Positions 18,546 through 28,024 of a DNA stretch of 64,000 nt are shown piece after piece (positions within the stretch are counted from its first letter, which is position 1; each line of letters begins with the position of its first letter). The translations under genes were made by a program, and so were the position numbers. Origin of the DNA: Paenibacillus sp. HW567 (GTDB lineage: Bacteria; Bacillota; Bacilli; Paenibacillales; Paenibacillaceae); contig NZ_KB910518.1 of the NCBI RefSeq assembly GCF_000374185.1, positions 3,109,687 through 3,173,686 on the forward strand, read 5' to 3'. A model generated the notes under the pieces. It did no database searches. It saw only the letters and a program-made list of their open reading frames with translations, and had not been told where the DNA came from.

Positions 18546-19418
18546 TTACTTAACGCCGATGCTTCCCGAATTAGTTTTCACATATACAGAATTCTCACCG
18601 GCCCCAATGGTTCCATTTACATGCTCGTCCGTATTGTCCGTGGCCCTGAGATTCGCCAGGTGGACCGTTGTATCGCCTTTGGCATTTTCCACTGCCACCT
18701 TCAAGCTGGCTGGGGCTGTTTGATAATCAATCTGGATATCCCCGGATTTCGTTTCCACTCTCATTTCACCTTTTTCATCTACCCCGTTAAGCACAATTTC
18801 GCCGCTTTTAGAATACAGGTTCATGACTGGACTGGTTACATTCTTAAAATAAAGGTCATTGCCCCTGGCAGCTACGTCGATCCGGTCAAATGAGCTGTCC
18901 TTTATATTCAGGTCCCCTTCTATTAGATTGAAGTCCCCCGAATCCGCTTTAACCTGATTTAATTTCATATTGCCTGCTTTATTTTCAATGATTAAATTAT
19001 GGGTGTCCAGCGCCCGGATATTGATGTCACCTTCATTGTTGACCATTCTGACCTGATCTGCTGTATTTTTGGGAATAAAGACTGTAATGGTTCCCTGTTT
19101 GTGAAAAGAAAATGCGGAGAAGGCTCCGCCAATTTGCTTATCTTGCTGAATCACCAAGTTATTAGATGTATGTGTCACTTCAACAGGAGCCTTCTTTTGA
19201 TCCGTCTGATTCCCCTCAATGTCTACATGGACTTGATTGTCTGTTGACTCCTTCACTACGAGATCCCATGAATCATTGTTGATTTCAATGCTCTGTATTT
19301 CTTGCGCCGGGAAGTTTTTGGTCAGCTCGAAATCCTGTGATCCGTCCTGCAGGACAAAAACAAGGATTCCCACCAGAACAACCGCCATTGATATCCAAAT
19401 CCACTTATTTGTTTTCAT
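18546..19418 (-). CDS. Membrane-anchored DUF4097 beta-helix protein
   Basis: 290 residues: a basic start, a membrane anchor or signal (about 6-23, WISMAVVLVGILVFVL), then an outer domain of repeated short beta strands (SGDFNLIEGDLNI, SGEIVLNGV, SGDIQI, SGSIGV). That pattern is typical of DUF4097/LiaG-like adhesin-type sheets. It starts 3 nt after the permease gene and is the last gene of the ABC exporter operon. Family members are often part of envelope-stress modules; the exact role is unknown. Confidence 0.88.
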   Translation of the reverse strand: MKTNKWIWISMAVVLVGILVFVLQDGSQDFELTKNFPAQEIQSIEINNDSWDLVVKESTDNQVHVDIEGNQTDQKKAPVEVTHTSNNLVIQQDKQIGGAFSAFSFHKQGTITVFIPKNTADQVRMVNNEGDINIRALDTHNLIIENKAGNMKLNQVKADSGDFNLIEGDLNIKDSSFDRIDVAARGNDLYFKNVTSPVMNLYSKSGEIVLNGVDEKGEMRVETKSGDIQIDYQTAPASLKVAVENAKGDTTVHLANLRATDNTDEHVNGTIGAGENSVYVKTNSGSIGVK

Positions 19419-19421
19419 AGT

Positions 19422-20126
19422 TTATGCAACGTCCTTTCTGTCAATTTTTCGATACGACAGATAGGCTACGAACAAACCAAGCAAGCAGAAAACGATAGGC
19501 ACGCCGATAAATTGAAACATAGATACCGAGCTGCTTCCATCGGAAACCATAGAATTCAGCAGAAGCCCTAAGATTACTGAGCTGGTAATTGTTGTGGCAG
19601 TAGATTGTTTCCGCATACCGAAAGACAAAGGAATCAGACTCAAGCCCGCAGTCATTACTGAAGCAATAAGGATAGATGGAATGGTTGCCAGCACATCTTC
19701 CTTCGCTGCTGCTGTTTCGAAGAACTGCGCTGCCGGATTTAATAACACGGTCAATACTTCAATGATGAATGTGGAGACCGCTACACTGAAGAAACAGAAG
19801 CCAAACACAATGATTAGCTTTGCTTGCATTACTTTTGTGCGCTGAAGAGGATACGTAAATAACAATTGAATGGTTTTATTCTTATATTCATCAATCACCA
19901 GTCTGGAAATAAGGATAGCTGAAAAAACAACAAAGGTAATGCGGACAAAAATGTTAGCCAGTGACATGAAGGCTGTAAAATCTGTAAACATCGGCTCATC
20001 CTGCGCATTTGACATTACAGCCATCCCGGCAACCAATCCGAATATAACCACCATACAAATTACAGCCCTTATGCCATACCCCGCCAGATTATTTCTCTTC
20101 CATTCGATCTTCATTAATCTGAACAT
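19422..20126 (-). CDS. ABC-2 type transporter permease
   Basis: 234 residues from the ATG at 20126, preceded by GGAGG at 8 nt; an upstream ATG overlaps the ATPase gene and has no ribosome site. About six hydrophobic segments are visible (AVICMVVIFGLVAGMAV, ANIFVRITFVVFSAILI, LIIVFGFCFFSVAVSTFII and others), with LFTYPLQRTKVMQAK, typical of BcrB/ABC2 membrane proteins. It follows its ATPase by one base, so the two form one exporter. The substrate is unknown; antimicrobial-peptide resistance is a common role. Confidence 0.88.
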   Translation of the reverse strand: MFRLMKIEWKRNNLAGYGIRAVICMVVIFGLVAGMAVMSNAQDEPMFTDFTAFMSLANIFVRITFVVFSAILISRLVIDEYKNKTIQLLFTYPLQRTKVMQAKLIIVFGFCFFSVAVSTFIIEVLTVLLNPAAQFFETAAAKEDVLATIPSILIASVMTAGLSLIPLSFGMRKQSTATTITSSVILGLLLNSMVSDGSSSVSMFQFIGVPIVFCLLGLFVAYLSYRKIDRKDVA

Positions 20127-20127
20127 A

Positions 20128-21042
20128 TTATTCGCCTCCATGAATAAGCTTCAGGAAATATTCTTCCAAATTGCTTTGCCGGGTTTCGATACGGTTTACA
20201 AGGATATCATTCAGCACCAGTTCTTTATTAATGACCGATTGAGATACATCCTGCTGATAGACGCGAATGGTCTCCGGATCAATTGCTTCATAATCATGAA
20301 TATTCAATTTTCTCTCCAGCACTAGGGAAGCCTTCTTACTGTCAGTCACTTTTATCTCCAGGTATTGGGCATTTTCGCTTCTGATCTCACTCATCTTAAC
20401 TTCCTTTATTAATTGTCCGTGATTAATAATTCCGATCGTATCCGCGATGGACTCAATCTCTGACACAATATGACTGGAGACCAGAATGGTCATCCCGTAG
20501 TCATTCTTCAGCTCCAGCAACAGCATGCGGATATCTTTAATCCCCACAGGGTCCAAACCGTTAATCGGCTCATCCAAAATCAAAATTTGCGGCTTGGTGA
20601 GAATGGCTCTGGCAATTCCCAGACGCTGCTTCATCCCGAGAGAGAACTCATGCACTTTTTTGTTGCCCACTCCTTGTAAGCCAACCGTCTCCAGCACTTC
20701 AAGAATGCGGTCTTCACCGTGATACTGAGTGTACTCACAATGATATTTTAAGTTCTCAAGGGCTGTTATCCGGTCATAAAACACGGGATATTCGATGATG
20801 CTGCCGATATGCTGCAAGTATTGAAAAGACGTTTGCGTTACAGGCTGATTCAGCACAACAATCTCGCCTGAGGTCGGCTTCACCAAATTCAGAATCATTT
20901 TCATAATTGTTGTTTTTCCCGCACCATTGGGTCCCAGGAACCCGTAGATTTCACCTTTTTCAATATGCATGGTTACATCTGAGACGATTTCGATTCCTTT
21001 ATAAGCTTTTGACAAGTGATTGATCTGGATCACAGTTTCCAT
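20128..21042 (-). CDS. ABC transporter ATP-binding protein (BcrA-like)
   Basis: 304 residues with Walker A GPNGAGKTT (about 38-46), ABC signature FSLGMKQR, Walker B ILILDEPINGLDP and the switch His in LVSSHIVSE. The C-terminal 80 residues resemble those of bacitracin/lantibiotic exporter ATPases. It pairs with the ABC-2 permease that follows, and the DUF4097 gene completes the operon. The Agr-like two-component system just upstream on the same strand is a plausible regulator. Confidence 0.92.
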   Translation of the reverse strand: METVIQINHLSKAYKGIEIVSDVTMHIEKGEIYGFLGPNGAGKTTIMKMILNLVKPTSGEIVVLNQPVTQTSFQYLQHIGSIIEYPVFYDRITALENLKYHCEYTQYHGEDRILEVLETVGLQGVGNKKVHEFSLGMKQRLGIARAILTKPQILILDEPINGLDPVGIKDIRMLLLELKNDYGMTILVSSHIVSEIESIADTIGIINHGQLIKEVKMSEIRSENAQYLEIKVTDSKKASLVLERKLNIHDYEAIDPETIRVYQQDVSQSVINKELVLNDILVNRIETRQSNLEEYFLKLIHGGE

Positions 21043-21173
21043 GACTGTCGCTCCTTATGACGATGTGTTTGATCTGTCTGCTACGTTTTCAGCATAAGGC
21101 TTTTGTCCTCCGTTCAAGATAGCAACATCGCCAACTGTCCTTTAACCTTCATAAACGGTACTCTCTTTAAAGC

Positions 21174-21221
21174 AAAAAAAGTGCCGGCAGCCATTTAAGA
21201 AAATAGCTTCCAGCACTTTTT
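21174..21221 (-). terminator. Terminator between the response regulator and ABC operon
   Basis: Minus strand hairpin AAAGTGCTGGAAGCTAT...ATGGCTGCCGGCAC followed by TTTTTTT; imperfect but GC-rich. Confidence 0.78.
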
Positions 21222-21275
21222 CATATTAGGGTATTGGTCGTAACTGCGGGGAATGTTTGGACTTCCGGCCGCTGT

Positions 21276-21329
21276 TATGTTTGGATTTCCTGATTTTAGC
21301 CCGCTGGCCGCGGTTGAAATCCAAACATA
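21276..21329. repeat. Intergenic inverted repeat (TATGTTTGGATTTC)
   Basis: Perfect 14-bp inverted arms TATGTTTGGATTTC (21276-21289) and GAAATCCAAACATA (21316-21329), with further GTTTGGAC / GTATCCAAAC arms outside. This is in the 400-bp gap upstream of the ABC operon. It looks like a copy of a dispersed Paenibacillus intergenic repeat; no gene is seen in the gap. Confidence 0.6.
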
Positions 21330-21443
21330 AAGGCAGACGCTACCGCTCCGTAAGTATCCAAACTTCCCCTCCGCACTCCTACCTTTTTTATGATTTTTTT
21401 AAGTTCAACATATATATTTAAAAAATCATATTTAAACAAAATA

Positions 21444-22187
21444 TCATTGCTGTCTCAAAGCTTCCATCTTCTCAATGGTTTCCTTCTGCAGGCGTCTTGA
21501 GACCGGACAGCTTTCATTATGATCAAACAAGACCAATTTGTTCTTCTTATCAACGGATCGGATGTTGGCCAAATTTACTACAAACGCGCGGTGGCAACGG
21601 AACAGGCGTTCATCATATTCTGCAATTTCATTTAATTCAGCATAGAAATCAAGAACCTTGGACTTCGTAATTAATCTTATTTTATGGGCAATTTCCATCG
21701 TTTCAAAATAAAGAATATCCGAGAAAGGAATTTGAAAGCTGGTGTATTTATTCTCAAAAGAAAAGTTATCGGGACTTACCGGAATACTCCGGCGCGAATC
21801 GGCAATCAGCAGACACTCTTCAACCTTTTGAATAAACTCTTCCTCCGGCAGCTCTTTTTCAATAAAATCCAAAGCAGCCACACGATATTCAAATGTTTTT
21901 GGCGCAAGCTCGGAATGGGTGGTCACAAAAACAATCGTGCCGTATGGATCTTTTTTTCTAATCTCCTTGGCGACAGCCAGTCCTTTGTGCTCCTCATGCT
22001 TGATCTCCAAATCAAGAAAATACAATTGATGGTCGGCCACATTTTCAATTTGCGACAATACATGATCAGGCTTTGCACTTGAAAATAAACTCCGGTAACG
22101 AATCTGATGCTTTTGCGCCAGTGCTTTGATGATTCGTTCCAACCGCTGCTGCTGGATCAGGTTATCCTCTAATATATAAATGTTCAT
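21444..22187 (-). CDS. LytTR-family response regulator (AgrA/ComE type)
   Basis: 247 residues. The receiver domain (1-125) has acidic residues ILEDN and the phospho-acceptor Asp in YFLDLEI. The LytTR DNA-binding domain (about 145-245) has DILYFETMEIAHKIRL, FRCHRAFVVNLANI and PVSRR. It overlaps the upstream kinase gene in ATGA, forming a two-component pair. The neighbouring BcrA-like exporter operon is a likely target. No agrD or agrB gene is visible nearby, so the signal is not necessarily a self-made peptide. Confidence 0.92.
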   Translation of the reverse strand: MNIYILEDNLIQQQRLERIIKALAQKHQIRYRSLFSSAKPDHVLSQIENVADHQLYFLDLEIKHEEHKGLAVAKEIRKKDPYGTIVFVTTHSELAPKTFEYRVAALDFIEKELPEEEFIQKVEECLLIADSRRSIPVSPDNFSFENKYTSFQIPFSDILYFETMEIAHKIRLITKSKVLDFYAELNEIAEYDERLFRCHRAFVVNLANIRSVDKKNKLVLFDHNESCPVSRRLQKETIEKMEALRQQ

Positions 22188-23509
22188 TCCCGTTCCCCAG
22201 TCTTTCTTAAAATGAGCGTTTGGGAAAAGAAGCCAGATTGGGCCTCCGTTTCTAATGACGCGAAGTTATCTTCTTTTAACATTTGCTGTACGTTGTATAG
22301 CCCCAAGCCGCGCCCTTTGCCTTTGGACGAATATCCGCGTTCTCCCAATCGCCGTAAGCTGATTTCCTCACCGCTGCTATTTTCAATTTTGATTCGTTGA
22401 ACGGCAGGGTCCTCTAGTAACACAATCCAAATCTTCGCTTCTTCCGTCTTAGCCGCTGCTTCAATCGCATTATCCAGTAGGATGGAGAGAATCCGGGTAA
22501 AAGAGATCAATTCCATCTGAATCCTATGAATAGGCTCTTCAATCTCTAGCGCCACGTCAATTTTCATTTGCTGGGCCATGATAATTTTGGCGGCGAGGAT
22601 GCTTTTGACCTCTGATACATGCAGGTTCCGCAGCTTGACAAAGCTGTACTCATTCTTGCGCATTAACTGCCCGGTTGGCTTGACCGTTTGTTCATACACC
22701 CGTTTGACTTGCTCCCAATTCTCCCGATAAATCCCTTCCTCCAGCGTCAACAGGATATTGGCATAGTCATGACGAAAACCTCTGAATTCATCATATATTC
22801 TTTCGAGCTGTGCCGCATAATCCTTAAGCTGTACCAATTGCTCATTTTTAGATTTTTCAATTTCTCTTTTTTGAATATGATTATACTGAAGCTGCATATA
22901 CAGCAAAGCAATCACAAATAGCAGCCACATCCCTACAAGCAAGGTTCTATGGAAGGCACTGAAATCACCAGTTTTATTGCCAATGGTCAGAATGGGATAC
23001 ACCGAGATGATGATGATAATTAAAAGAACAATTACCGGAAAAAGAATGACTTTGCTGGATTCCTGCAGGATATTTTTGTTGAGCTGCGGAACATAACGGC
23101 GCACCAGTCTAAGGCCGATTTCATTGATAACGGGCGGCGCCATAGCCGTAAAAAGATACGGAAGATATTCAATATGCGCTGATGATTGTTTAAAGATAAA
23201 TTCAACCAAACGTGTAATCGGATCGGCAGCGAGATAACCGATAAAGGAGTTCATAACCAGGGCATAAGCTCCGTAAAAAACCCCTAAAGCGGTAAACGTT
23301 CTCTGATTTTTAAAGTAGGAGATGCCCACGAAACAGAAGAACAGCGTAAACGCGCCCCATACTCCAATCAAATAGGTAGAGACAAACCCGATCATTAAAA
23401 ATACCGCCAGCCAAGCTGTTATTTCTTTCATTGTAAATTGATACCGTGAAATGGATTGAAATATAAAAAAGAAGCTTAATATTTGAATAATCATAACTAA
23501 ATTAATCAT
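22184..23509 (-). CDS. AgrC-like sensor histidine kinase (GHKL ATPase)
   Basis: 441 residues from the ATG at 23509, preceded by AAAGG. Six to seven hydrophobic segments fill about 1-200. A coiled linker and the dimerisation/phosphorylation segment with FRGFRHDYANIL (His acceptor) follow. The GHKL ATPase has an N box (ILLDNAIEAA), RIKIENSS and the G box GKGRGLGLYNVQQML. This architecture is that of AgrC/ComD quorum or peptide sensors. Partner of the downstream LytTR regulator. The ligand is unknown. Confidence 0.92.
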   Translation of the reverse strand: MINLVMIIQILSFFFIFQSISRYQFTMKEITAWLAVFLMIGFVSTYLIGVWGAFTLFFCFVGISYFKNQRTFTALGVFYGAYALVMNSFIGYLAADPITRLVEFIFKQSSAHIEYLPYLFTAMAPPVINEIGLRLVRRYVPQLNKNILQESSKVILFPVIVLLIIIIISVYPILTIGNKTGDFSAFHRTLLVGMWLLFVIALLYMQLQYNHIQKREIEKSKNEQLVQLKDYAAQLERIYDEFRGFRHDYANILLTLEEGIYRENWEQVKRVYEQTVKPTGQLMRKNEYSFVKLRNLHVSEVKSILAAKIIMAQQMKIDVALEIEEPIHRIQMELISFTRILSILLDNAIEAAAKTEEAKIWIVLLEDPAVQRIKIENSSGEEISLRRLGERGYSSKGKGRGLGLYNVQQMLKEDNFASLETEAQSGFFSQTLILRKTGERE

Positions 23510-23522
23510 TGTTTGGCCTTTC

Positions 23523-24077
23523 TCAAACGATATGATCACTCACCTTGCACAGCCAAACCATGTGAACGGAATCCGGTCCCCAATAATCCTTAACCGCTGC
23601 ATAAGGCTCGCCAAATTTCCGCAGCCATCTTGTCTGCGCACGCCGGTAGCCGCTGTCCAGGCAAAACTGCTCAATGCCTTGCTTCCTTAAGTAAGCCATC
23701 AATTCCTTAATCAATGCCGAGCCTACACCGTGCCCCTGATAGCCTGGCAGAACGTATAAGCTTCCTAGCTCACCCACAGCATCAAGCTGATTTGCGGTGC
23801 ATGCAGAAATGTCCTTGTCACAGGGTCCAAATGAAATCGTGCCGACAACCGTCCCTTTGATTTCAGCAACCAGGAAGTGTGTATCCGATTTCGCCGGGTG
23901 CAGAAAAGCATCAACCATTTGATTTTTATGGTCAACCTCATGCTGAATGTCCTCCTGCAAATGCCCCAGCCCTTCCTTTTCGAAGGCGTCTGTGATGGAA
24001 GCATGAAAAAGCTGATTTACAGCTTGTCTGTCGCCTTGAGTGAGCGTATGTACGGTTAACTGATTCGTTGCTGTCAT
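23523..24077 (-). CDS. GNAT family N-acetyltransferase
   Basis: 184 residues with a GNAT core: FLVAEIKGTVVGTISF, then ELGSLYVLPGYQGHGVGSALI (acetyl-CoA-binding signature Q/R-x-x-G-x-G) and FCLDSGYRRAQTRWLRKFGEPY. It is the first gene of the minus-strand run that continues with the kinase/regulator pair, 13 bp before the kinase start. Substrate unknown. Confidence 0.88.
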   Translation of the reverse strand: MTATNQLTVHTLTQGDRQAVNQLFHASITDAFEKEGLGHLQEDIQHEVDHKNQMVDAFLHPAKSDTHFLVAEIKGTVVGTISFGPCDKDISACTANQLDAVGELGSLYVLPGYQGHGVGSALIKELMAYLRKQGIEQFCLDSGYRRAQTRWLRKFGEPYAAVKDYWGPDSVHMVWLCKVSDHIV

Positions 24078-24134
24078 GGTTTGAACACCTCTCTATTAAA
24101 TTAACACTTCTATGTTACAAAAAATACCCAAAAG

Positions 24135-24163
24135 AAAAAAGGGCACAAGTACCATGCCCTTTC
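24135..24163 (-). terminator. Terminator of aroA
   Basis: Minus strand AAAGGGCATGGTACTTGTGCCCTTTTTTC; stem GGGCA(T)/(G)TGCCC followed by T run. Confidence 0.82.
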
Positions 24164-24200
24164 ATTGCTTCCAATATTAGCTCTGTATAATGTCCAGCTT

Positions 24201-25493
24201 CTACTCTACCCACTCCACATTCGCGCCAAGCACGCGCAGATGGTCAAAGTACTGCGGGTACGACTTGGCGACATGGTGGGCATCCTTGATCCGCAGCGGC
24301 TGGCGGGCGCGAAGGCCCACTACCGTCAGCGCCATAATCACCCGGTGATCGTAGTGTGCGTTGATGGTCACGCCGCCTTCAACACCTTCAGGTTTGCCGT
24401 GGACGATGATCTCATCGCGCTTCTCCTCCACATCCGCTCCGGCGCGGGTCAGCTCGGCCAAATAATCCGTAATGCGGTCACATTCCTTGTATCTCAGGTT
24501 CTCAACATTGTAGAAACGTGAGGTGCCTTCGGCAAATACAGCCGCCGCCACCATTGCCAGCACGGCATCGGTCGCCGCGTCGCCGTCAAACTCCACTGCC
24601 TTCAGAACGCCATTGCCCTGTACATGTACCGTCCCCTCTTCATGCGTTAGCGGCACTTCCATCATCCGCAGCACATCGACAATCGCTTTTTCCCCTTGCT
24701 TGCTCTGTTCGGCAAGCCGGTGAATCTTGACATCTGACCTGGTGACAGCCGCAGCCGCGAGTACTGCTGCCGACCCGGGGTAATCGCCCTGTACCGTATA
24801 GGACTTGGCTGCATACGCCTGTCCGCCCGGCACCTTGAACGACATATAATCATCCGCCGCGTGGATAACGATGCCTGCCTGTTCCAGCACCTCCAGCGTC
24901 TGGCCGACAACCACCTTCGATTTCAAGTCATCCAGCACAATGATTTCACTGTCCTCCGCAAGCAGCGGGGTCAGGAACAGCAACGCACTGAGATACTGGG
25001 AGCTGACCGCCCCAGACACGGTAATCCGTCCGCCGGCCGGTTGGCCGCCGCGAATTGTAATCGGCAATCGGCCGCTGTTGTGCTCCACCTCTACCCCAAG
25101 CTGGCCAAGCGCCGTAATCAGGTCGTCATGGGGCCGTTTGCCGAGGGAGTCCGGGTACGTATTGACAAAGGTGACCTCTGGGCTGAGTGCAGCCACCGCC
25201 ATCAGAAAACGCAAGACCGCTCCGGCATTTCCCACATTCAGCTCCTTCACATCGCGGGGATGGCGGCCAAAGCCCTTGATGACAATCTTCTCCTCATCCT
25301 CTGTAAGCTCTGCTCCAAGATCGGCAATACATCTGCGGATCGCATCACTGTCTTCGCTGTGCGCAGGATGATAGATCGTGCTGACACCTTCGGACAAGGC
25401 GGCGACCAGCAGGTAGCGCGTTGTGTAATTTTTAGAGGACAGGGCTCCGAATTCTCCTTGCAGTGTGGGTGTAGGCCTAACAATAACGTCCAT
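24201..25493 (-). CDS. aroA: 3-phosphoshikimate 1-carboxyvinyltransferase (EPSP synthase), divergent type
   Basis: Sixth step of the shikimate pathway. The 430-residue protein keeps family landmarks: the SSK...R start loop, GNAG at the PEP site, the Asp in DGDAATDAV, LRYKECDRI with catalytic Glu, DHR near the end and KSYPQYFDHL. It departs from common classes at the glyphosate/PEP loop, reading GNAGAVLRFL instead of GTAMRPL or GTTxRL. SKNYTTR replaces the usual SKSxxxR. The aroK gene lies just upstream on the same strand, with a rhodanese gene of opposite direction between them. The call is confident, but the active-site differences are notable. Confidence 0.88.
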   Translation of the reverse strand: MDVIVRPTPTLQGEFGALSSKNYTTRYLLVAALSEGVSTIYHPAHSEDSDAIRRCIADLGAELTEDEEKIVIKGFGRHPRDVKELNVGNAGAVLRFLMAVAALSPEVTFVNTYPDSLGKRPHDDLITALGQLGVEVEHNSGRLPITIRGGQPAGGRITVSGAVSSQYLSALLFLTPLLAEDSEIIVLDDLKSKVVVGQTLEVLEQAGIVIHAADDYMSFKVPGGQAYAAKSYTVQGDYPGSAAVLAAAAVTRSDVKIHRLAEQSKQGEKAIVDVLRMMEVPLTHEEGTVHVQGNGVLKAVEFDGDAATDAVLAMVAAAVFAEGTSRFYNVENLRYKECDRITDYLAELTRAGADVEEKRDEIIVHGKPEGVEGGVTINAHYDHRVIMALTVVGLRARQPLRIKDAHHVAKSYPQYFDHLRVLGANVEWVE

Positions 25494-25607
25494 GATATAA
25501 GCTCTCCTTATGATATGGGATATGTATTATACATTGCTTCGTTTGACAGGGTAATCGGCAATTGTGTTATCATGAAAGCATTCTTCTGATGAAAAGAGGT
25601 CACAACC

Positions 25608-25922
25608 ATGAATGAGATTCCCCAAATCACAGCACAGCAATTACGGCAGCGTCTGGAGTCAGGTGAAGACCTTGTACTGATAGACGTCCGTGAAGACGAG
25701 GAAGTCGCCTTCGGGATGATTCCAGGGGCACAGCATATTCCAATGGGTGAAATTCCGCAGCATGCCGAAGACGAGCAACTTCCGAAGGATACGGAGATCA
25801 TCTTCATTTGCCGTTCGGGTGCCCGCAGCCAGCGTGTCTGTGAATATCTGCAGCAGTTCGGCTACACAACATCCAACCTCAGCGGCGGGATGATTGACTG
25901 GAATGAAGCTGCAGACGCTTAA
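25608..25922 (+). CDS. Single-domain rhodanese-like sulfurtransferase
   Basis: 104 residues forming one rhodanese domain. The substrate-loop Cys sits in FICRSGARSQRV, with VLIDVREDEEVAFGMIPGAQHI ahead of it (shown in part) and the final LSGGMIDWNEA. Such proteins carry persulfide sulfur for thio-modification or detoxification. It lies alone between the minus-strand genes aroA and aroK and starts at an ATG after AAAAGAGG. Confidence 0.92.
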   Translation: MNEIPQITAQQLRQRLESGEDLVLIDVREDEEVAFGMIPGAQHIPMGEIPQHAEDEQLPKDTEIIFICRSGARSQRVCEYLQQFGYTTSNLSGGMIDWNEAADA

Positions 25923-25947
25923 GTCTACCACACATACGCTTAAAAGC

Positions 25948-26460
25948 TCAAACGCGGTAGCGCATTAAAATCCACTCCGACACTTCTGCCACGCTCAGCT
26001 CCGTTGTATCGACCGTGCAATGTGCAAAATGGTAAGCATTCCGGCGCTGCTCCAAAATGGCGCGAACCCGTTCCTGCGCATTGCCGGTGAGCAGCGGCCG
26101 GTTCTGATCTCCGCTGACACGGGCGACAATGGCTTCCTCAGTGGCGGTAAGCGCCACTACAAGCCCTTTTTCCAGCATGACCTCTGCATTCCCCGGTGCC
26201 AGCACCGCTCCGCCTCCTGTGGAAATAATCCGCCCTTCGCCTTCCAGCATTTCCTTCAGCACTGCCGATTCGATCTTCCGGAAATAGTCTTCTCCGCCCC
26301 CGGCGAATATCTCTGCAATACTCCGGCCTTCCTTCTGAATAATCACATGGTCCAGATCAATCAGCTCATAGCCCAGTTCTTCCGCCAGCAGAGCGCCGAC
26401 CGTTGACTTCCCTGTTGCCATCATCCCGACCAGAATGATGTTTTTATTGGCGTAATTCAT
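25948..26460 (-). CDS. aroK: Shikimate kinase
   Basis: Phosphorylates shikimate, the step before AroA. The 170-residue protein starts at the ATG at 26460, with GGAGG 6 nt upstream; the frame is open 93 codons further but without a good site, overlapping the gndA terminator region. Motifs: Walker A GMMATGKST, the shikimate-binding DLDHVI and RKIES, the STGGGAVL motif and the lid QNRPLL. It shares the pathway with aroA on the same strand. Confidence 0.94.
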   Translation of the reverse strand: MNYANKNIILVGMMATGKSTVGALLAEELGYELIDLDHVIIQKEGRSIAEIFAGGGEDYFRKIESAVLKEMLEGEGRIISTGGGAVLAPGNAEVMLEKGLVVALTATEEAIVARVSGDQNRPLLTGNAQERVRAILEQRRNAYHFAHCTVDTTELSVAEVSEWILMRYRV

Positions 26461-26540
26461 AACGACCCTCCAAGCCGCGACATTTGTCATATCATAACAC
26501 AGACAAGTAGAAACGGCTACGCCGTCCCACATAGGACAGG

Positions 26541-26586
26541 AAAAAAGCCCGAAAGCCCCTCCAGAAGCGGAAGAGCCTTGCGGGCT
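26541..26586 (-). terminator. Terminator of gndA
   Basis: Minus strand AGCCCGCAAGGC...GGGCTTTCGGGCT followed by TTTTTT, 25 nt past the stop. Confidence 0.88.
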
Positions 26587-26611
26587 ATGATGTGCAGCTT
26601 GCCGCCTGAGC

Positions 26612-28024
26612 TTATTCAGACAACCAGTTATGGTGGAAGATGCCTTCCTTGTCCACACGTTTGAAGGTATGTGCGCCGAAGTAGTCACGCTGCGCCTGAA
26701 GCAGATTTGCAGGCAGGCGTTCCGTACGGTAGCTGTCATAGTAAGCCAGAGCGCTGGAGAAGCCAGGAACCGGAACCCCTTGCGCCACTGCTGCGGAAAT
26801 GACTTTACGCCATGCGGCTTGATACGTATCCATGATGTTCTTGAAGAACGGATCGAGCAGCAGATTCTTCAGCTCCGGATTGTTCTCGTAAGCATCGGTG
26901 ATGTTTTGCAGGAAACGGGAACGGATGATGCAGCCGCCGCGCCAGATTTTGGCCAGATTGCCGTATTTCAGATCCCAATTGTATTCGTCCGAAGCTACAC
27001 GAAGCTGTGCAAAGCCTTGGGCATACGATACAATTTTGCTGGCGAACAGCGCTTTGCGCACATTTTCGATGAACTCGGCTTTGTCGCCCTGGAACGGCTC
27101 GGTCACCGGACCGCTCAGCACTTTGCTGGCTGCCACACGTTCTTCCTTCATCGCGGACAGGAAGCGGGAGAATACGGATTCCGTAATCATCGACAGCGGC
27201 ACACCAAGATCAAGCGAGCTTTGGCTTGTCCATTTGCCTGTACCCTTCTGGCCGGCGGCATCCAGGATGACGTCTACCATCGGTTTGCCGGTTTCCTCAT
27301 CGTACTGGGCAAAAATATCTGTAGTGATCTCAATCAGATAGCTGTCAAGCTCTCCGCTGTTCCACTCCTTAAAGATGCTGTGCAGCTCTTTGGCATCCAG
27401 GCCAAGCACATCCTTGAGCAAATGGTAAGCTTCGCCGATAAGCTGCATGTCGCCGTATTCAATGCCGTTATGCACCATTTTTACATAATGTCCCGCACCG
27501 TCCGGTCCGATATATGTACAGCAAGGCTCTCCGTCCACTTTGGCCGAAATTGCCGTAAGAATGGGCTCCACAAGCTTATACGCGCTTTCTTGACCGCCAG
27601 GCATAATGGAAGGCCCCTTCAGTGCGCCCTCTTCGCCCCCGGAAACGCCGGTTCCGATGAAGCGGAAGCCTTTTGCCTCCAGATCCTTGCTGCGGCGGAC
27701 CGTGTCAGGGAAATACGCGTTGCCCCCGTCGATAATGATGTCGCCCTGATCCAGATGCGGCAGCAACTGCTCGATTGTAGCGTCGGTTGCCGAGCCTGCC
27801 TGAACCATGATCAGAATTCTGCGCGGCACCTCCAGCGAGGCTACAAATTCCTCAACGGAAAACGTACCTACCAGGTTCTTGCCTGCCGCTTCGCTGATGA
27901 GATCATTTGTCTTCTCTGGAGAACGGTTGTACACCGATACTGTGAAGCCTCTGCTCTCGATGTTAAGAGCCAAATTCTTACCCATTACTGCCAAGCCAAT
28001 AACGCCGATTTGTTGTTTTGCCAC
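26612..28024 (-). CDS. gndA: 6-phosphogluconate dehydrogenase, decarboxylating
   Basis: Oxidises 6-phosphogluconate to ribulose 5-phosphate with NADP in the pentose phosphate pathway. The 470-residue protein has the Rossmann motif [16 protein letters not shown] at the start, [23 protein letters not shown], the catalytic Lys in [13 protein letters not shown] and QKGTGKWT. Length and motifs match the GndA/YqjI group. Monocistronic by the terminator behind it. Confidence 0.97.
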   Translation of the reverse strand: MAKQQIGVIGLAVMGKNLALNIESRGFTVSVYNRSPEKTNDLISEAAGKNLVGTFSVEEFVASLEVPRRILIMVQAGSATDATIEQLLPHLDQGDIIIDGGNAYFPDTVRRSKDLEAKGFRFIGTGVSGGEEGALKGPSIMPGGQESAYKLVEPILTAISAKVDGEPCCTYIGPDGAGHYVKMVHNGIEYGDMQLIGEAYHLLKDVLGLDAKELHSIFKEWNSGELDSYLIEITTDIFAQYDEETGKPMVDVILDAAGQKGTGKWTSQSSLDLGVPLSMITESVFSRFLSAMKEERVAASKVLSGPVTEPFQGDKAEFIENVRKALFASKIVSYAQGFAQLRVASDEYNWDLKYGNLAKIWRGGCIIRSRFLQNITDAYENNPELKNLLLDPFFKNIMDTYQAAWRKVISAAVAQGVPVPGFSSALAYYDSYRTERLPANLLQAQRDYFGAHTFKRVDKEGIFHHNWLSE

